In this document: positions 54,170 to 64,000 of the stretch, piece after piece | How positions within the stretch are numbered: the stretch's first letter is position 1 | How the letters are laid out: the number at the start of each line of letters is the position of its first letter | Origin: Muricoccus nepalensis | GTDB taxonomy: Bacteria; Pseudomonadota; Alphaproteobacteria; Acetobacterales; Acetobacteraceae | NCBI RefSeq assembly: GCF_006438825.1 | Contig: NZ_RCZP01000004.1 | Span: 124,001-188,000 of the forward strand | DNA: 64,000 nucleotides | Reading direction: 5' to 3' | Notes under the pieces: model-generated | Told to the model about the DNA's origin: nothing | Database searches by the model: none | The model's input: the letters and a program-made list of their open reading frames with translations, nothing else | Position numbers and translations under genes: made by a program

Positions 54170-55368
54170 GACAGGCCCTGGCAGAAGGCCTGGATGCGCG
54201 CGCAGGCCTCGCGCAGCGTCTCCGTGTCGGTTGCATAGGAGAGGCGGATGTAGGGGCTCATCGCGTAGGCGGTGCCGGAGACGGTGGCGACGTGGTTCTC
54301 CTCCAGCAGGGCCATGGCGACGTCCTCGTCGGTCTCCAGGCGCCGGCCGCCGGCGGTGGTGCGGCCGAGGAGGCCGGCGACGCTGGGGTAGACGTAGAAG
54401 GCGCCTTCCGGGCGGTGGCACTGGATGCCGGGGGCCTCGTTCAGCATGCTCACGACGAGGTCGCGGCGGGCGCGGTAGAGCGCGCGGCGCTCCTCCACGG
54501 CGTCCTGCGGGCCGTCCAGGGCGGCGATGGTGGCGGCCTGGGCGACCGTCGCGATGCCGTTCGTCGTCTGGCTCTGCATGTTGGTCATGGCCTTGATCAG
54601 CGCGCGCGGGCCGCCGCAGAAGCCGACGCGCCAGCCGGTCATGGCGTAGGTCTTGGAGGCGCCGCTGACGGTCAGCACGCGGTCGCGCAGGCCGGGCTCG
54701 ACGGCGGCGATGCTGTGGAAGCCGGTCTCGACGTAGGAGATGTGCTCGTACATCTCGTCCGACATCACCCAGACATGGGGGTGGCGCATCAGCACGGCGG
54801 CGAGGGCGGCGACTTCCTCGCGCGTGAGGGCGGCGCCCGAGGGGTTGTTGGGGAAGTTCAGGACGACCCACTTGGTGCGCGGCGTGATGGCGGCATCGAG
54901 GTCCTCGGGGCGGAGCTTGAAGCCGTTGTTCTGCGGGCAGGGCACGAGGACGGGCACGCCGCCAGCGAGCTTGCCGATGTCGGCATAGGCGGACCAGAAG
55001 GGCGTGGGGATGACGATCTCGTCGCCCCCATCCACGGTGGCGAGGATGCCGTCGAGGATGACCTGCTTGCCGCCGTTGGCGACCATGATCTCGTCGAGCG
55101 CGTAGTCGAGGCCGTTCTCGCGCCGGAACTTGCGCTGGACCGCGGCCTTCAGCTCGGGCCAGCCGTCGTTGGGCGGGTACTTCGTCCGGCCGGCCAGCGC
55201 CGCCTCGTGCGCGGCCTCGATGGCGTGGGGCGGGGTGGCGAAGTCGGGCTCGCCGACCGTCAGGCTGATGACCTTGTGGCCGGCCTCGCGAAGCTCGCGC
55301 GCGCGGATGGACATGCGTGTGGAGCCGGAGAGGGTGATCTCCTGCAGCCTCTGGGCGAGGGCGGGCAT
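54166..55368 (-). CDS. Class I PLP-dependent aminotransferase (aspartate aminotransferase-like), copy A
   Basis: This 400-aa fold-type I enzyme has PLP Lys239 in SGASKTYAMTGWRVGF, the N-terminal SLTVGEPDFATP, VLNFPNNPSGAALT with the conserved Asn, and the C-terminal Arg in YIRLSYATD that holds the substrate carboxylate. It is most like the Ib aspartate/prephenate aminotransferases. A second enzyme of identical length is encoded at 57391-58593. It is coupled to the tandem GNAT gene downstream. Confidence 0.93.
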   Translation of the reverse strand: MPALAQRLQEITLSGSTRMSIRARELREAGHKVISLTVGEPDFATPPHAIEAAHEAALAGRTKYPPNDGWPELKAAVQRKFRRENGLDYALDEIMVANGGKQVILDGILATVDGGDEIVIPTPFWSAYADIGKLAGGVPVLVPCPQNNGFKLRPEDLDAAITPRTKWVVLNFPNNPSGAALTREEVAALAAVLMRHPHVWVMSDEMYEHISYVETGFHSIAAVEPGLRDRVLTVSGASKTYAMTGWRVGFCGGPRALIKAMTNMQSQTTNGIATVAQAATIAALDGPQDAVEERRALYRARRDLVVSMLNEAPGIQCHRPEGAFYVYPSVAGLLGRTTAGGRRLETDEDVAMALLEENHVATVSGTAYAMSPYIRLSYATDTETLREACARIQAFCQGLS

Positions 55369-55454
55369 AGGGTGCGTTCCAGTGCGGGCGGGGCCTTGAG
55401 GGGGCGGAAACTAGGCCTGGGGCGACGTGCCGCCAACCCCGCTTCAAGCCTCCT

Positions 55455-56342
55455 TCAGGGCGGCAGGCCGCGCTCGCGCAGCATGGCGGCCACGTGGTCG
55501 GCGAAGGCGCGAACCTTGGGGACCATGAGGCGGTTGGTCGGGTAGACGGCGAAGATGCCGCTTTCCGGCGTCTCGCAGGCGGACAGGACGCGCTGCAAGG
55601 CGCCGGAGGCAAGCGCGTCCGCGACCGCCCAGTCGGGGATTGCTGCCAGGCCCACGCCGGCGATGGCCGCGGCGCGGAGGGTTTCGGCGTGGTCGGTCAG
55701 CAGGACGGGGCGGATCGCGACCGTCTCGTTGCCGAGGCGCCATGTGTCGCGCCAGGGGAGCGGCGCGAAGCCGATGCAACGGTGGCGTGCGACATCGCCG
55801 GGTGCGGCCGGGGCGCCGTGCTGGGCGAGGTAGCCGGACGAGGCCACGATGACGACGCGGGAGGTGGCCAGGCGCCGCACGACGAGGCCTGGTGCCGGCA
55901 CTTCCGTCACGCGAATGGCGAGGTCGAAGCCGTCCTCGACCAGCCGGGCCAGACCGGCGGCCTCGACGAGGTCGATCTCGATGGCTGGATGGGCCGCGAG
56001 GAAGGTGGCAAGGCCGGGGATGAGGTGACGGGCCGCGAAGCATTCCGGCGCGGCGACACGCAGGGGGCCGGCCGGGGCCTTCTGCATGGCCTGGGCCTCG
56101 AGCCGCGCCGCCTCCTCCTCGCGCAGAAGGAGGCGGCAGCGGGCGTAGAAGGCGCGGCCTGCCTCGGTCGGCTGCACCTTCCGCGTGCTGCGGTCCAGCA
56201 GGCGGACGCCGAGGCGGTCCTCGAGGGCGCGGACGGTCTCGCTGACCGACGACTTGGCGGTTTGCAGCCGCTCGGCGGCGGCGGTGAAGCTGCCGGTCTC
56301 CACCACCCGGACGAAGGCTTCGATGCCGAGGAAGGCCCGCAT
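55455..56342 (-). CDS. LysR family transcriptional regulator
   Basis: This 295-aa regulator has an N-terminal winged helix-turn-helix (FVRVVETGSFTAAAERLQTAKSSVSETVRALE, residues 10-42) and a C-terminal effector domain (GPLRVAAPECFAARHLIPGL). It is divergent from a cupin gene across 116 bases that contain two short dyads, the usual LysR arrangement for controlling the neighbour and itself. The effector is unknown. Confidence 0.94.
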   Translation of the reverse strand: MRAFLGIEAFVRVVETGSFTAAAERLQTAKSSVSETVRALEDRLGVRLLDRSTRKVQPTEAGRAFYARCRLLLREEEAARLEAQAMQKAPAGPLRVAAPECFAARHLIPGLATFLAAHPAIEIDLVEAAGLARLVEDGFDLAIRVTEVPAPGLVVRRLATSRVVIVASSGYLAQHGAPAAPGDVARHRCIGFAPLPWRDTWRLGNETVAIRPVLLTDHAETLRAAAIAGVGLAAIPDWAVADALASGALQRVLSACETPESGIFAVYPTNRLMVPKVRAFADHVAAMLRERGLPP

Positions 56343-56351
56343 GAGGCCATT

Positions 56352-56384
56352 GTTCGCCAGGGCGAACGGCCTGTCCAGAACAGG
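56352..56384. promoter_or_regulatory. LysR-type operator dyads between the regulator and cupin genes
   Basis: GTTCGCC-AG-GGCGAAC (56352-56367) is a perfect 7-bp inverted repeat containing a T-N11-A core. CCTGT-CCAGA-ACAGG (56370-56384) is a second dyad directly next to it. Both lie just upstream of the LysR start. Confidence 0.6.
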
Positions 56385-56458
56385 GATCTGCCGCCCGCGC
56401 GGGCGATGCCGCAGTCTGCCCCGGCGGGATGGATGCCCGTTTCAGGGAGGCGAGAGGG

Positions 56459-56917
56459 ATGTCTGACGTGATGGATCAGCGGGTCGGCCTGCTGGAGGCT
56501 GGCGAGGGCGAGGCCCTGGATGTCTTCGGTGCGACGATGGTGGTGAAGGCGGAGCCCGGCCCGCACGGCCTGTTCCTCGGCGAGCACCTGACGCCGCCCG
56601 GCTTCTTCGTGCCGCCGCATGTCCATGCTGAGGACACGGAGGTCTTCCACGTCCTGGACGGTGAGCTGACCGTGTTCGACGGCGTGGCGGAGCGCCGGCA
56701 TGGGCCGGGGACGACCGTGACGCTGCCCGCGGGATCGCGCCACGGCTTCCGCAACGACACGGCGGGGCTCGTGCGCTTCCTGGTGATGGCGAGCCCGGGC
56801 GTGCAGTGCCTCGAGATGTTCCGGCACTTCGACCGGGCGGGCCGGGCGGCGCCGGGCGGGCTGACGCCGCCGGAGATCGTCGCGATCTGCGGGCAATACG
56901 GCGTCAGGATGGGCTAA
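56459..56917 (+). CDS. Cupin-domain protein
   Basis: This 152-aa protein has one cupin domain. Cupin motif 1 is GFFVPPHVHAEDTEVFHVLDGEL (two His and one Glu for a metal) and motif 2 is LPAGSRHGFRND (third His). Such proteins range from dioxygenases and isomerases to sensors. ATG 56459 has GGAGG upstream. It is probably the target of the divergent LysR regulator, since such pairs often handle a specific small molecule. Confidence 0.9.
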   Translation: MSDVMDQRVGLLEAGEGEALDVFGATMVVKAEPGPHGLFLGEHLTPPGFFVPPHVHAEDTEVFHVLDGELTVFDGVAERRHGPGTTVTLPAGSRHGFRNDTAGLVRFLVMASPGVQCLEMFRHFDRAGRAAPGGLTPPEIVAICGQYGVRMG

Positions 56918-56938
56918 GCCGGGACGGGTGGCCCGCCT

Positions 56939-59472
<2,534 letters not shown>

Positions 59473-59476
<4 letters not shown>

Positions 59477-60309
59477 GCCGCGCGGCCCAGGCGCTGGAAG
59501 AGGATGATGGGGCCGATCAGCAGGGCGAGCAGCGCGACCGCCAGGGCGGCGGCGACGGGCCAGTCGCGGTTCTGGAAGAACTCCTGGAAGAGCACGCGGC
59601 CGACGAGGGTGGCGTCGGCGGGGCCGAGGAGCTCGGGGATGACGTACTCGCCGGCGGCCGGGATGAAGACGAGGAGGAAGGCGGCGGCGAGCGCCGGGAG
59701 GAGCTGCGGCAGGGTGACGGTGACGAAGGCGCGGCCGGGGGTGGCGCCGAGGTCGGCGGCGGCCTGTTCCAGCACCGGGTCCAGCCGCGTGGCGGCGGCG
59801 AAGATCGGGAGGACGGCGAAGGGCAGGTAGGCGTGGACCATGCCGAGCAGCATGGCGCCGTTCGAGTAGAGCAGCGGCAGGGGCTGGTCGATCCAGCCGA
59901 GGGCGCGGAGAAGGGAGTTGATCCAGCCCTCGTCCCGCAGGAGGCCGATCCAGGCGCCGATGCGGATGAGAAAGCCCGTCCAGAAGGGCAGCAGCACGGC
60001 GCCGAGCAGCGTGTTGCGGGCGCGGCCGGCGCGGGCGATGGCGATGCCCATGGGGGTGGCGAGAAGGAGGCAGAGGCCGGCGGTGAGGGCGGCGGCGACG
60101 AGGGACTGAGCGAGGGCGTCGCGGTAGTGCGGGTCCTCGGCGAGGAGGCGGAGGTTCTCGGGGTTCACCCCCTCCCCGGCCCAGGGTGGGCTGTAGGGAG
60201 GCACGCCCTCGGCCTGCCAGGAGAGGGCCATGACGGCCACGAGCACGAGGGGGGCGGCGACCAGCAGCGCGAGCCAGGCGCCGGGGAGGAGGCGGAGGAG
60301 GGCTCTCAT
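59473..60309 (-). CDS. Polyamine-type ABC transporter permease (PotB/PotH type)
   Basis: This 278-aa inner-membrane protein has six helices, with LEQAAADLGATPGRAFVTVTLP as coupling loop and FIPAAGEYVIPELLGP, a sequence typical of PotB/PotH. It overlaps both neighbours by ATGA, so the operon is translated as a unit. Confidence 0.93.
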
Positions 60310-61355
60310 TCAGCGAGGGGGACCACGGCCTCGGCGTCCCAGGCGAGGCGCACCGCCGTGCCGCGCGGGGGCGGGGCGCCGTCCTCCTCGGCGTGGGAGA
60401 CGCGGATGAGGGCACCGCCGGGGAGGCGGACGAGGAGGAGGCTGCTCTCCCCGCGGAAGGCGGCCTCCTCGATGGTGCCGGCGGCGGTGTTGTCGCCGGT
60501 GGCGGGGGCGATGCGGATCCGCTCGGGGCGGAGGGCCGCGGCGAGGGTGCCCGGGGGGACGGGGGCGGCGGCGCGGAGGGTGCAGGCGGCCTCGGGGCAG
60601 TCGAGGGCGCCGTCGGCGGTGCGGGTGCCCGGGAGGATGTTGGCGGCGCCGAGGAAGTTCGCGACGAAGCGGGTGGCGGGGCGCTCGTAGAGCTCCCGCG
60701 GGGGCGCGACCTGCAGGAGGCGGCCGCGGTCCATGACGGCCACGCGGTCGGCGAGCGCCAGGGCCTCGGCCTGGTCGTGGGTGACCATGACGAAGGCGGC
60801 GCCGCTCTCCCGCTGGATGGCGCGGAGCTCGAAGCCGGTGCGCTCGCGGAGGTTGGCGTCGAGGGCGCCGAGGGGCTCGTCGAGCAGGAGGAGGCGGGGG
60901 CGCTTGACCAGCGCGCGGGCGAGGGCGACGCGCTGGCGCTGGCCGCCGGAGAGGCGGTCGGGGCGGCGGGACTCCAGCCCGTCGAGGCGGAGCATGGCGA
61001 CGGCCTGGGCGACGCGGTCCGCGATCTCGCCGCGCGGGCGCCCCTCGCGCCGCAGGCCGTAGCCGATGTTGGCGGCCACGCTCAGGTGCGGGAAGAGGGC
61101 GTAGGACTGGAACATCATGTTCACGGGGCGGCGGTGCGGCGGCACGCCGGCGAGGTCGGCGCCGTCGAGCGCGACGGTGCCGGAATCGGGCGCCTCGAAG
61201 CCGGCGACCACGCGCAGCAGGGTGGACTTGCCGGAGCCGGAGCCGCCGAGGAGGGCCAGGAACTCGCCGGGGGCGACGTCGAGCGAGACGGCGTCGAGCG
61301 CGGCGACCGCGCCGAAGCGGCGGGTGACGGCGCGGAGGGAGAGGCGTGGGGTCAA
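60306..61355 (-). CDS. Polyamine-type ABC transporter ATP-binding protein (PotA/PotG type)
   Basis: This 349-aa ATPase has Walker A GGSGSGKST (about 34-42), signature LSGGQRQRVALA, Walker B LLLLDEPLGALD, and the C-terminal TOBE domain (about 270-345). The start is TTG 61355, overlapping the binding-protein stop as TTGA; no better start lies near the first strand. Confidence 0.94.
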   Translation of the reverse strand: MTPRLSLRAVTRRFGAVAALDAVSLDVAPGEFLALLGGSGSGKSTLLRVVAGFEAPDSGTVALDGADLAGVPPHRRPVNMMFQSYALFPHLSVAANIGYGLRREGRPRGEIADRVAQAVAMLRLDGLESRRPDRLSGGQRQRVALARALVKRPRLLLLDEPLGALDANLRERTGFELRAIQRESGAAFVMVTHDQAEALALADRVAVMDRGRLLQVAPPRELYERPATRFVANFLGAANILPGTRTADGALDCPEAACTLRAAAPVPPGTLAAALRPERIRIAPATGDNTAAGTIEEAAFRGESSLLLVRLPGGALIRVSHAEEDGAPPPRGTAVRLAWDAEAVVPLAE

Positions 61356-62440
61356 CGGCCGGCCTTGAAGCGGGACCAGGAGCGGGCGCGGGCGCGCTCG
61401 GCCGCGGGGCCGGGGGCGGCGACGGTGAAGGCGCGGGCGACCGCCTCGGGCGAGGGATAGACGTTCGGGTCCGCCGCGACCTCGGGCCGGAGGTGCTGGC
61501 GGGAGGCGGGGACGGCGTTGGGGTAGCGCACGAGGTTGGTGACGCCCGCGATGACCTCGGGGCGGAGCATGTAGTCGATGAAGCGCTGCGCGGCCTCGGG
61601 GTTCGGGGCGTCGGCGGGGATGGCCAGCATGTCGAACCAGACCTGCGCGCCCTGGCGCGGCTGGGCGTAGGTGAGGCCGGAGTCGCGGCCCGCGGCCTCG
61701 GCGCGGGCACGGGCCTGCACGACGTCGCCGGAATAGGTGAGCACGGCGCAGTACTCCCCCTGCGCCAGGGCGTCGGTGATGGCGGAGGAGGGGATGATGG
61801 CGCGCACGTGCGGGCGGATGGCGAGCAGCGCCGCCTCGGCCGCGCGCTGGTCGGCGGCGTCGGCGCTGTTGGGGTCCTTGCCCAGCCAGCGGAGCACGCT
61901 CGGGATAATGTCGATGCCGCTGTCCATGATGGCGATGCCGCAGCGGGCGATCCGGGCCGCGTTCTCGGGCTTGAGGATCAGGTCGAGGCTGTCGAGCGGG
62001 GCGTCGGGGGCGAGGGCGCGGATGCGGTCGGCGCGAAGCCCCATGCCGATGGTGCCCCAGAGATAGATGGCGCCGAAGCGGTTGCCGGGATCGCTGCTGG
62101 CCACCTGCGCGAGCAGCGCGGGGTCCTGGTTGCCCCAGTTGGGAATCGCCGCGCGGTCGAGCGGGCGGAGGGCGCCGGCGCGGGCCAGGCGGGCGAAGCT
62201 CGGCTCGCTGGTGGGGACGATGACGTCGTAGCCGGAGCGGCCGGCGGAGAGCTTGCCCTCCAGCGTCTCGAGGCTGTCGAAGACGTCGTAGCGGACGCGG
62301 ATGCCGGTTTCCCGCTGGAAGCCCTCGATCGCCTGGGGATCGATGTAGTCGGTCCAGTTGTAGACGTTCAGCACGGGCTGCTGGGCCGCGGCGGGCGCGG
62401 CGAGGGCGAGGAGCAGGATCAGGGCGCGGAGGAGGGTCAT
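61352..62440 (-). CDS. Polyamine-binding periplasmic protein (PotD/PotF type)
   Basis: This 362-aa binding protein has a Sec signal (LLRALILLLALAAPAAAQ). The family start is LNVYNWTDYIDPQAIEGFQRETG, with YDVIVPTSE, WGTIGMGLR and FIDYMLRPEVIAGVTN. PotF-like proteins bind putrescine, PotD spermidine; the WTDYI start fits both. It leads the operon. The upstream 62441-62560 region, AT-rich for this genome, should hold its promoter. Confidence 0.94.
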   Translation of the reverse strand: MTLLRALILLLALAAPAAAQQPVLNVYNWTDYIDPQAIEGFQRETGIRVRYDVFDSLETLEGKLSAGRSGYDVIVPTSEPSFARLARAGALRPLDRAAIPNWGNQDPALLAQVASSDPGNRFGAIYLWGTIGMGLRADRIRALAPDAPLDSLDLILKPENAARIARCGIAIMDSGIDIIPSVLRWLGKDPNSADAADQRAAEAALLAIRPHVRAIIPSSAITDALAQGEYCAVLTYSGDVVQARARAEAAGRDSGLTYAQPRQGAQVWFDMLAIPADAPNPEAAQRFIDYMLRPEVIAGVTNLVRYPNAVPASRQHLRPEVAADPNVYPSPEAVARAFTVAAPGPAAERARARSWSRFKAGR

Positions 62441-62504
62441 GCCGTCTCGCAGTGCGGGGCCGAAAGGGGCGAGGTTATGGGCCTGGGGCGCGGACGCAAG
62501 ATGG

Positions 62505-62566
62505 GTATAATTTCTGGCCGTATGGAGGAATTATTTCTTGACATGAGGCCAGCCGTCCTGTAATTC
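62505..62566. promoter_or_regulatory. AT-rich promoter-like patch with direct repeats
   Basis: About 43 percent GC over 61 bases, in surroundings near 70 percent. It contains TATAAT (62506-62511), a perfect TTGACA (62538-62543) with TGTAAT 15 bases on, and two near-identical direct repeats (ATAATTTCT 62507-62515 and ATTATTTCT 62530-62538) 23 bases apart. It probably drives transcription in one or both directions. Confidence 0.5.
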
Positions 62567-62616
62567 CCACTTGCCAACGGGACAACCGCGCCCGCTTCCC
62601 ACCCGATCCCTGTCCG

Positions 62617-62647
62617 CCCCGCCCGGCCCTGCCGGCGCGGGGTTTTT
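62617..62647 (+). terminator. Terminator-like hairpin before the phage-tail-like genes
   Basis: CCCCGC (62617-62622) pairs with GCGGGG (62637-62642), with an inner CCGG/CCGG helix and one bulge, followed by TTTTT. No plus-strand gene lies upstream, so it would end or attenuate a short RNA started in the AT-rich patch. Confidence 0.65.
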
Positions 62648-62676
62648 CGTGTCCGCCCCGCAGGAGCCATGCCCGG

Positions 62677-63327
62677 ATGCCCTACATCGCCAGCAACCTG
62701 ATCTCGCTCGTCGCCGCGGACAGCTTCACGCTGTGGCTGTACAAGACCACGGACAGCCGGGCCACCGTGCTCTCGCCGGGCTACTTCGGCAACGCCGCGG
62801 GGCGGCTGCTGCCGGGCCACATGGTGGTGGTGCAGGCGGGCGACGCGACCTCGATCCTTCCGGTCCGCAACAACGGCGAGGTCGGCAACGGCATCGTCGT
62901 GGACGCCACCTCCGCGCCGCTCCGCCTCGTCGCGCGGGGCTCGCTCGGCATCGAGGCGGACCTGGCGGCCAGCGCGGTCGCCCGCGGCGTCACCCTCGGC
63001 TCCATGCCGAGCGGCCTGACCCAGGGGCAGAACTTCACGGTCCAGGCCAGCGCCGCCGGCGCGACCACCACGGTGAAGTTCACCATCCTCAGCGCGGCCG
63101 GCACGCCCGTCCTCGGCCCCACCAGCGTCCCGGTCACGGCGGGCAGCGCCAGCGCCACCTTCGCCGCGCCGACCCCGGGCAACGGCTACCGCCTGAAGGT
63201 GGAGGACGCGGTGGACCCGCTCGTCGCGCAGGTCTCGCCCTCCTTCGTCGTCCTCTCGGCCTTCGCGCTCCTGCTCGAGAGCGGGGTGAGCATGCTGCTC
63301 GAGGCCGGCGGCCGGGTCGTCCTGTAG
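62677..63327 (+). CDS. Phage-tail-like structural protein, 216 aa
   Basis: I recognise no named family. The protein has a beta-rich N-terminal half (PYIASNLISLVAADSFTLWLY, VVVQAGDATSILPVRN). An Ig-like or fibre-like middle follows, rich in Ala, Thr, Ser and Gly (QNFTVQASAAGATTTVKFTI), and the C-terminus repeats a short motif as LLLESG and MLLEAG. LLLE-x-G repeats close many prophage-encoded structural proteins. It has no signal peptide. It is 52 bases before a tail-spike-like gene, so both are probably virion or phage-derived components. Confidence 0.65.
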   Translation: MPYIASNLISLVAADSFTLWLYKTTDSRATVLSPGYFGNAAGRLLPGHMVVVQAGDATSILPVRNNGEVGNGIVVDATSAPLRLVARGSLGIEADLAASAVARGVTLGSMPSGLTQGQNFTVQASAAGATTTVKFTILSAAGTPVLGPTSVPVTAGSASATFAAPTPGNGYRLKVEDAVDPLVAQVSPSFVVLSAFALLLESGVSMLLEAGGRVVL

Positions 63328-63379
63328 CGCCTTCCCCTCCCCACGCCGCCCGCCCCCTCCAACGGAGCCGTCCGCCCCG

Positions 63380-64000
63380 ATGCCCGACAGCAGAATCAGT
63401 GACCTCCCAGCCGTCTCCGCCCTGCAGGACACGGACCTCGCACCCATCGTGCAGGCCGTGGGGGGCGCGACGGAGACGCGCCGTGCCACCTTCGGCCAGA
63501 TCCGCAGCGCCCTCGGGGCCGACCGCCCGCTCTATGTCCGCGACTACGGCGCCGTCGGGAACGGCACGACGGACGACACCGCGGCCATCCAGGCCGCGCT
63601 GAACGCCGCCGCGGCCGCCGGCGGGGGCGTGGTCATGTTCGGCCCGCGCCGCTACCTCGTGGACAGCGCGGACCTGGTGATCCCGCCCGACGTCACGCTC
63701 CGGGGCGGCGCCGATCCCGGCGGGTTCCGCCTCAACAACGACTACACCGCCCTGCCCTACTCCATCGTCCTGAACCCGCTGCGCACCATCCGCCTGCGCC
63801 GGAACGCGGCGCTGATGGGGGTCGCGATCCTGCGCAAGGGGCTGACCGTTCCTTCCAGCCTGCGGGAGGCGCTGGACTGCGCGGCCGCCTTCTCCGGCAC
63901 GGCGGTCAGCATCGGCGACGGCACCACGGGAACGAGCCCCACCAACGCGACCGATGCCTCCGTCCGCAACCTTCTGATCATCGGCTTCACCTGGGGCATC
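63380..64000 (+). CDS. Pectate-lyase-superfamily tail-spike-like protein, partial (right edge)
   Basis: ATG 63380 opens a frame that is still open at the window end (207 codons seen). The first 45 residues (RISDLPAVSALQDTDLAPIVQ, RRATFGQIR) match the short adaptor segment common at the N-terminus of phage tail fibres. From residue 54, VRDYGAVGNGTTDDTAAIQAAL is the classic start of the right-handed parallel beta-helix in Pectate_lyase_3 tail spikes, followed by GGGVVMFGPRRYLV. Such proteins bind or cut surface polysaccharide. Confidence 0.8.
   Translation, partial: MPDSRISDLPAVSALQDTDLAPIVQAVGGATETRRATFGQIRSALGADRPLYVRDYGAVGNGTTDDTAAIQAALNAAAAAGGGVVMFGPRRYLVDSADLVIPPDVTLRGGADPGGFRLNNDYTALPYSIVLNPLRTIRLRRNAALMGVAILRKGLTVPSSLREALDCAAAFSGTAVSIGDGTTGTSPTNATDASVRNLLIIGFTWGI

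Noticed and set aside
62506-62511. TATAAT as a stand-alone plus-strand promoter
   Set aside because: No acceptable -35 element lies 16-18 bases upstream; it is reported only as part of the AT-rich patch.

Overview
The window is very GC-rich DNA, with strong G/C third-position bias and many GTG/TTG starts and ATGA/GTGA stop-start overlaps. Gene content is that of an aerobic, PHB-accumulating alphaproteobacterium: an NDUFA12 complex I subunit, ClpS-ClpA, a phasin, the aroQ-accB-accC-aat order, thiSG and a multi-subunit FAD/cytochrome c dehydrogenase. The gene set and style fit Acetobacteraceae (Roseomonas-like) best. That placement is inference from content, not from a marker comparison. No rRNA, tRNA, CRISPR array, insertion sequence or replication origin was recognised.

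Layout. 1-3.3 kb: end of a malic-enzyme-like gene, an exported protein of unknown function, and a coupled VWA protein / membrane J-domain protein pair. 3.4-8.7 kb: nucleotide-sugar genes galU, ugd and a phosphomannomutase/phosphoglucomutase, then a small gamma-glutamylcyclotransferase-like gene and a D-threonine-aldolase-family enzyme. 8.8-14.2 kb: D,D-carboxypeptidase, phasin with two inverted PhaR-like sites, clpS, clpA. 14.2-18.9 kb: a lipoprotein hydrolase and a three-gene membrane dehydrogenase (Tat-exported small subunit, GMC flavoprotein, triheme cytochrome c). 19-27.3 kb: PPK2, an exported EEP-family phosphoesterase, a nuclease-helicase (DUF2075-like), a DMT exporter, a FemAB-like GNAT, NTF2-like and RidA genes, and a class II ribonucleotide reductase relative that has lost its catalytic region. 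27.5-36.2 kb: NDUFA12, mlaD, a small unknown gene and DUF2155, then trehalose genes otsB-otsA apparently inserted before aat-accC-accB-aroQ, followed by a disordered small protein and thiS-thiG.

36.3-40.3 kb: an EmrAB-type efflux pair facing its TetR regulator across two copies of a 15-bp palindrome. 40.3-43.2 kb: an ornithine-decarboxylase-family gene behind a long structured leader with a 19-codon upstream ORF whose stop overlaps the decarboxylase start, then DedA and an Lrp/AsnC regulator. 43.2-52.3 kb: a dipeptide/nickel-type ABC importer with three paralogous binding proteins for one permease/ATPase set. 52.3-58.6 kb: VOC, DinB, two class I aminotransferases each overlapping a downstream GNAT gene, and a divergent LysR/cupin pair. 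58.7-62.4 kb: a putrescine/spermidine-type ABC operon. 62.5-64 kb: an AT-rich patch, a terminator-like hairpin and two phage-tail-like genes running off the right edge.

The polyamine theme is notable: the decarboxylase that would make putrescine and a PotFGHI-like importer lie about 20 kb apart. The features I rate most worth checking are the decarboxylase leader/uORF, the ribonucleotide-reductase-like pseudoenzyme, the two apparent CTG starts in CTGA overlaps, the nuclease-helicase, and the duplicated aminotransferase-GNAT modules.
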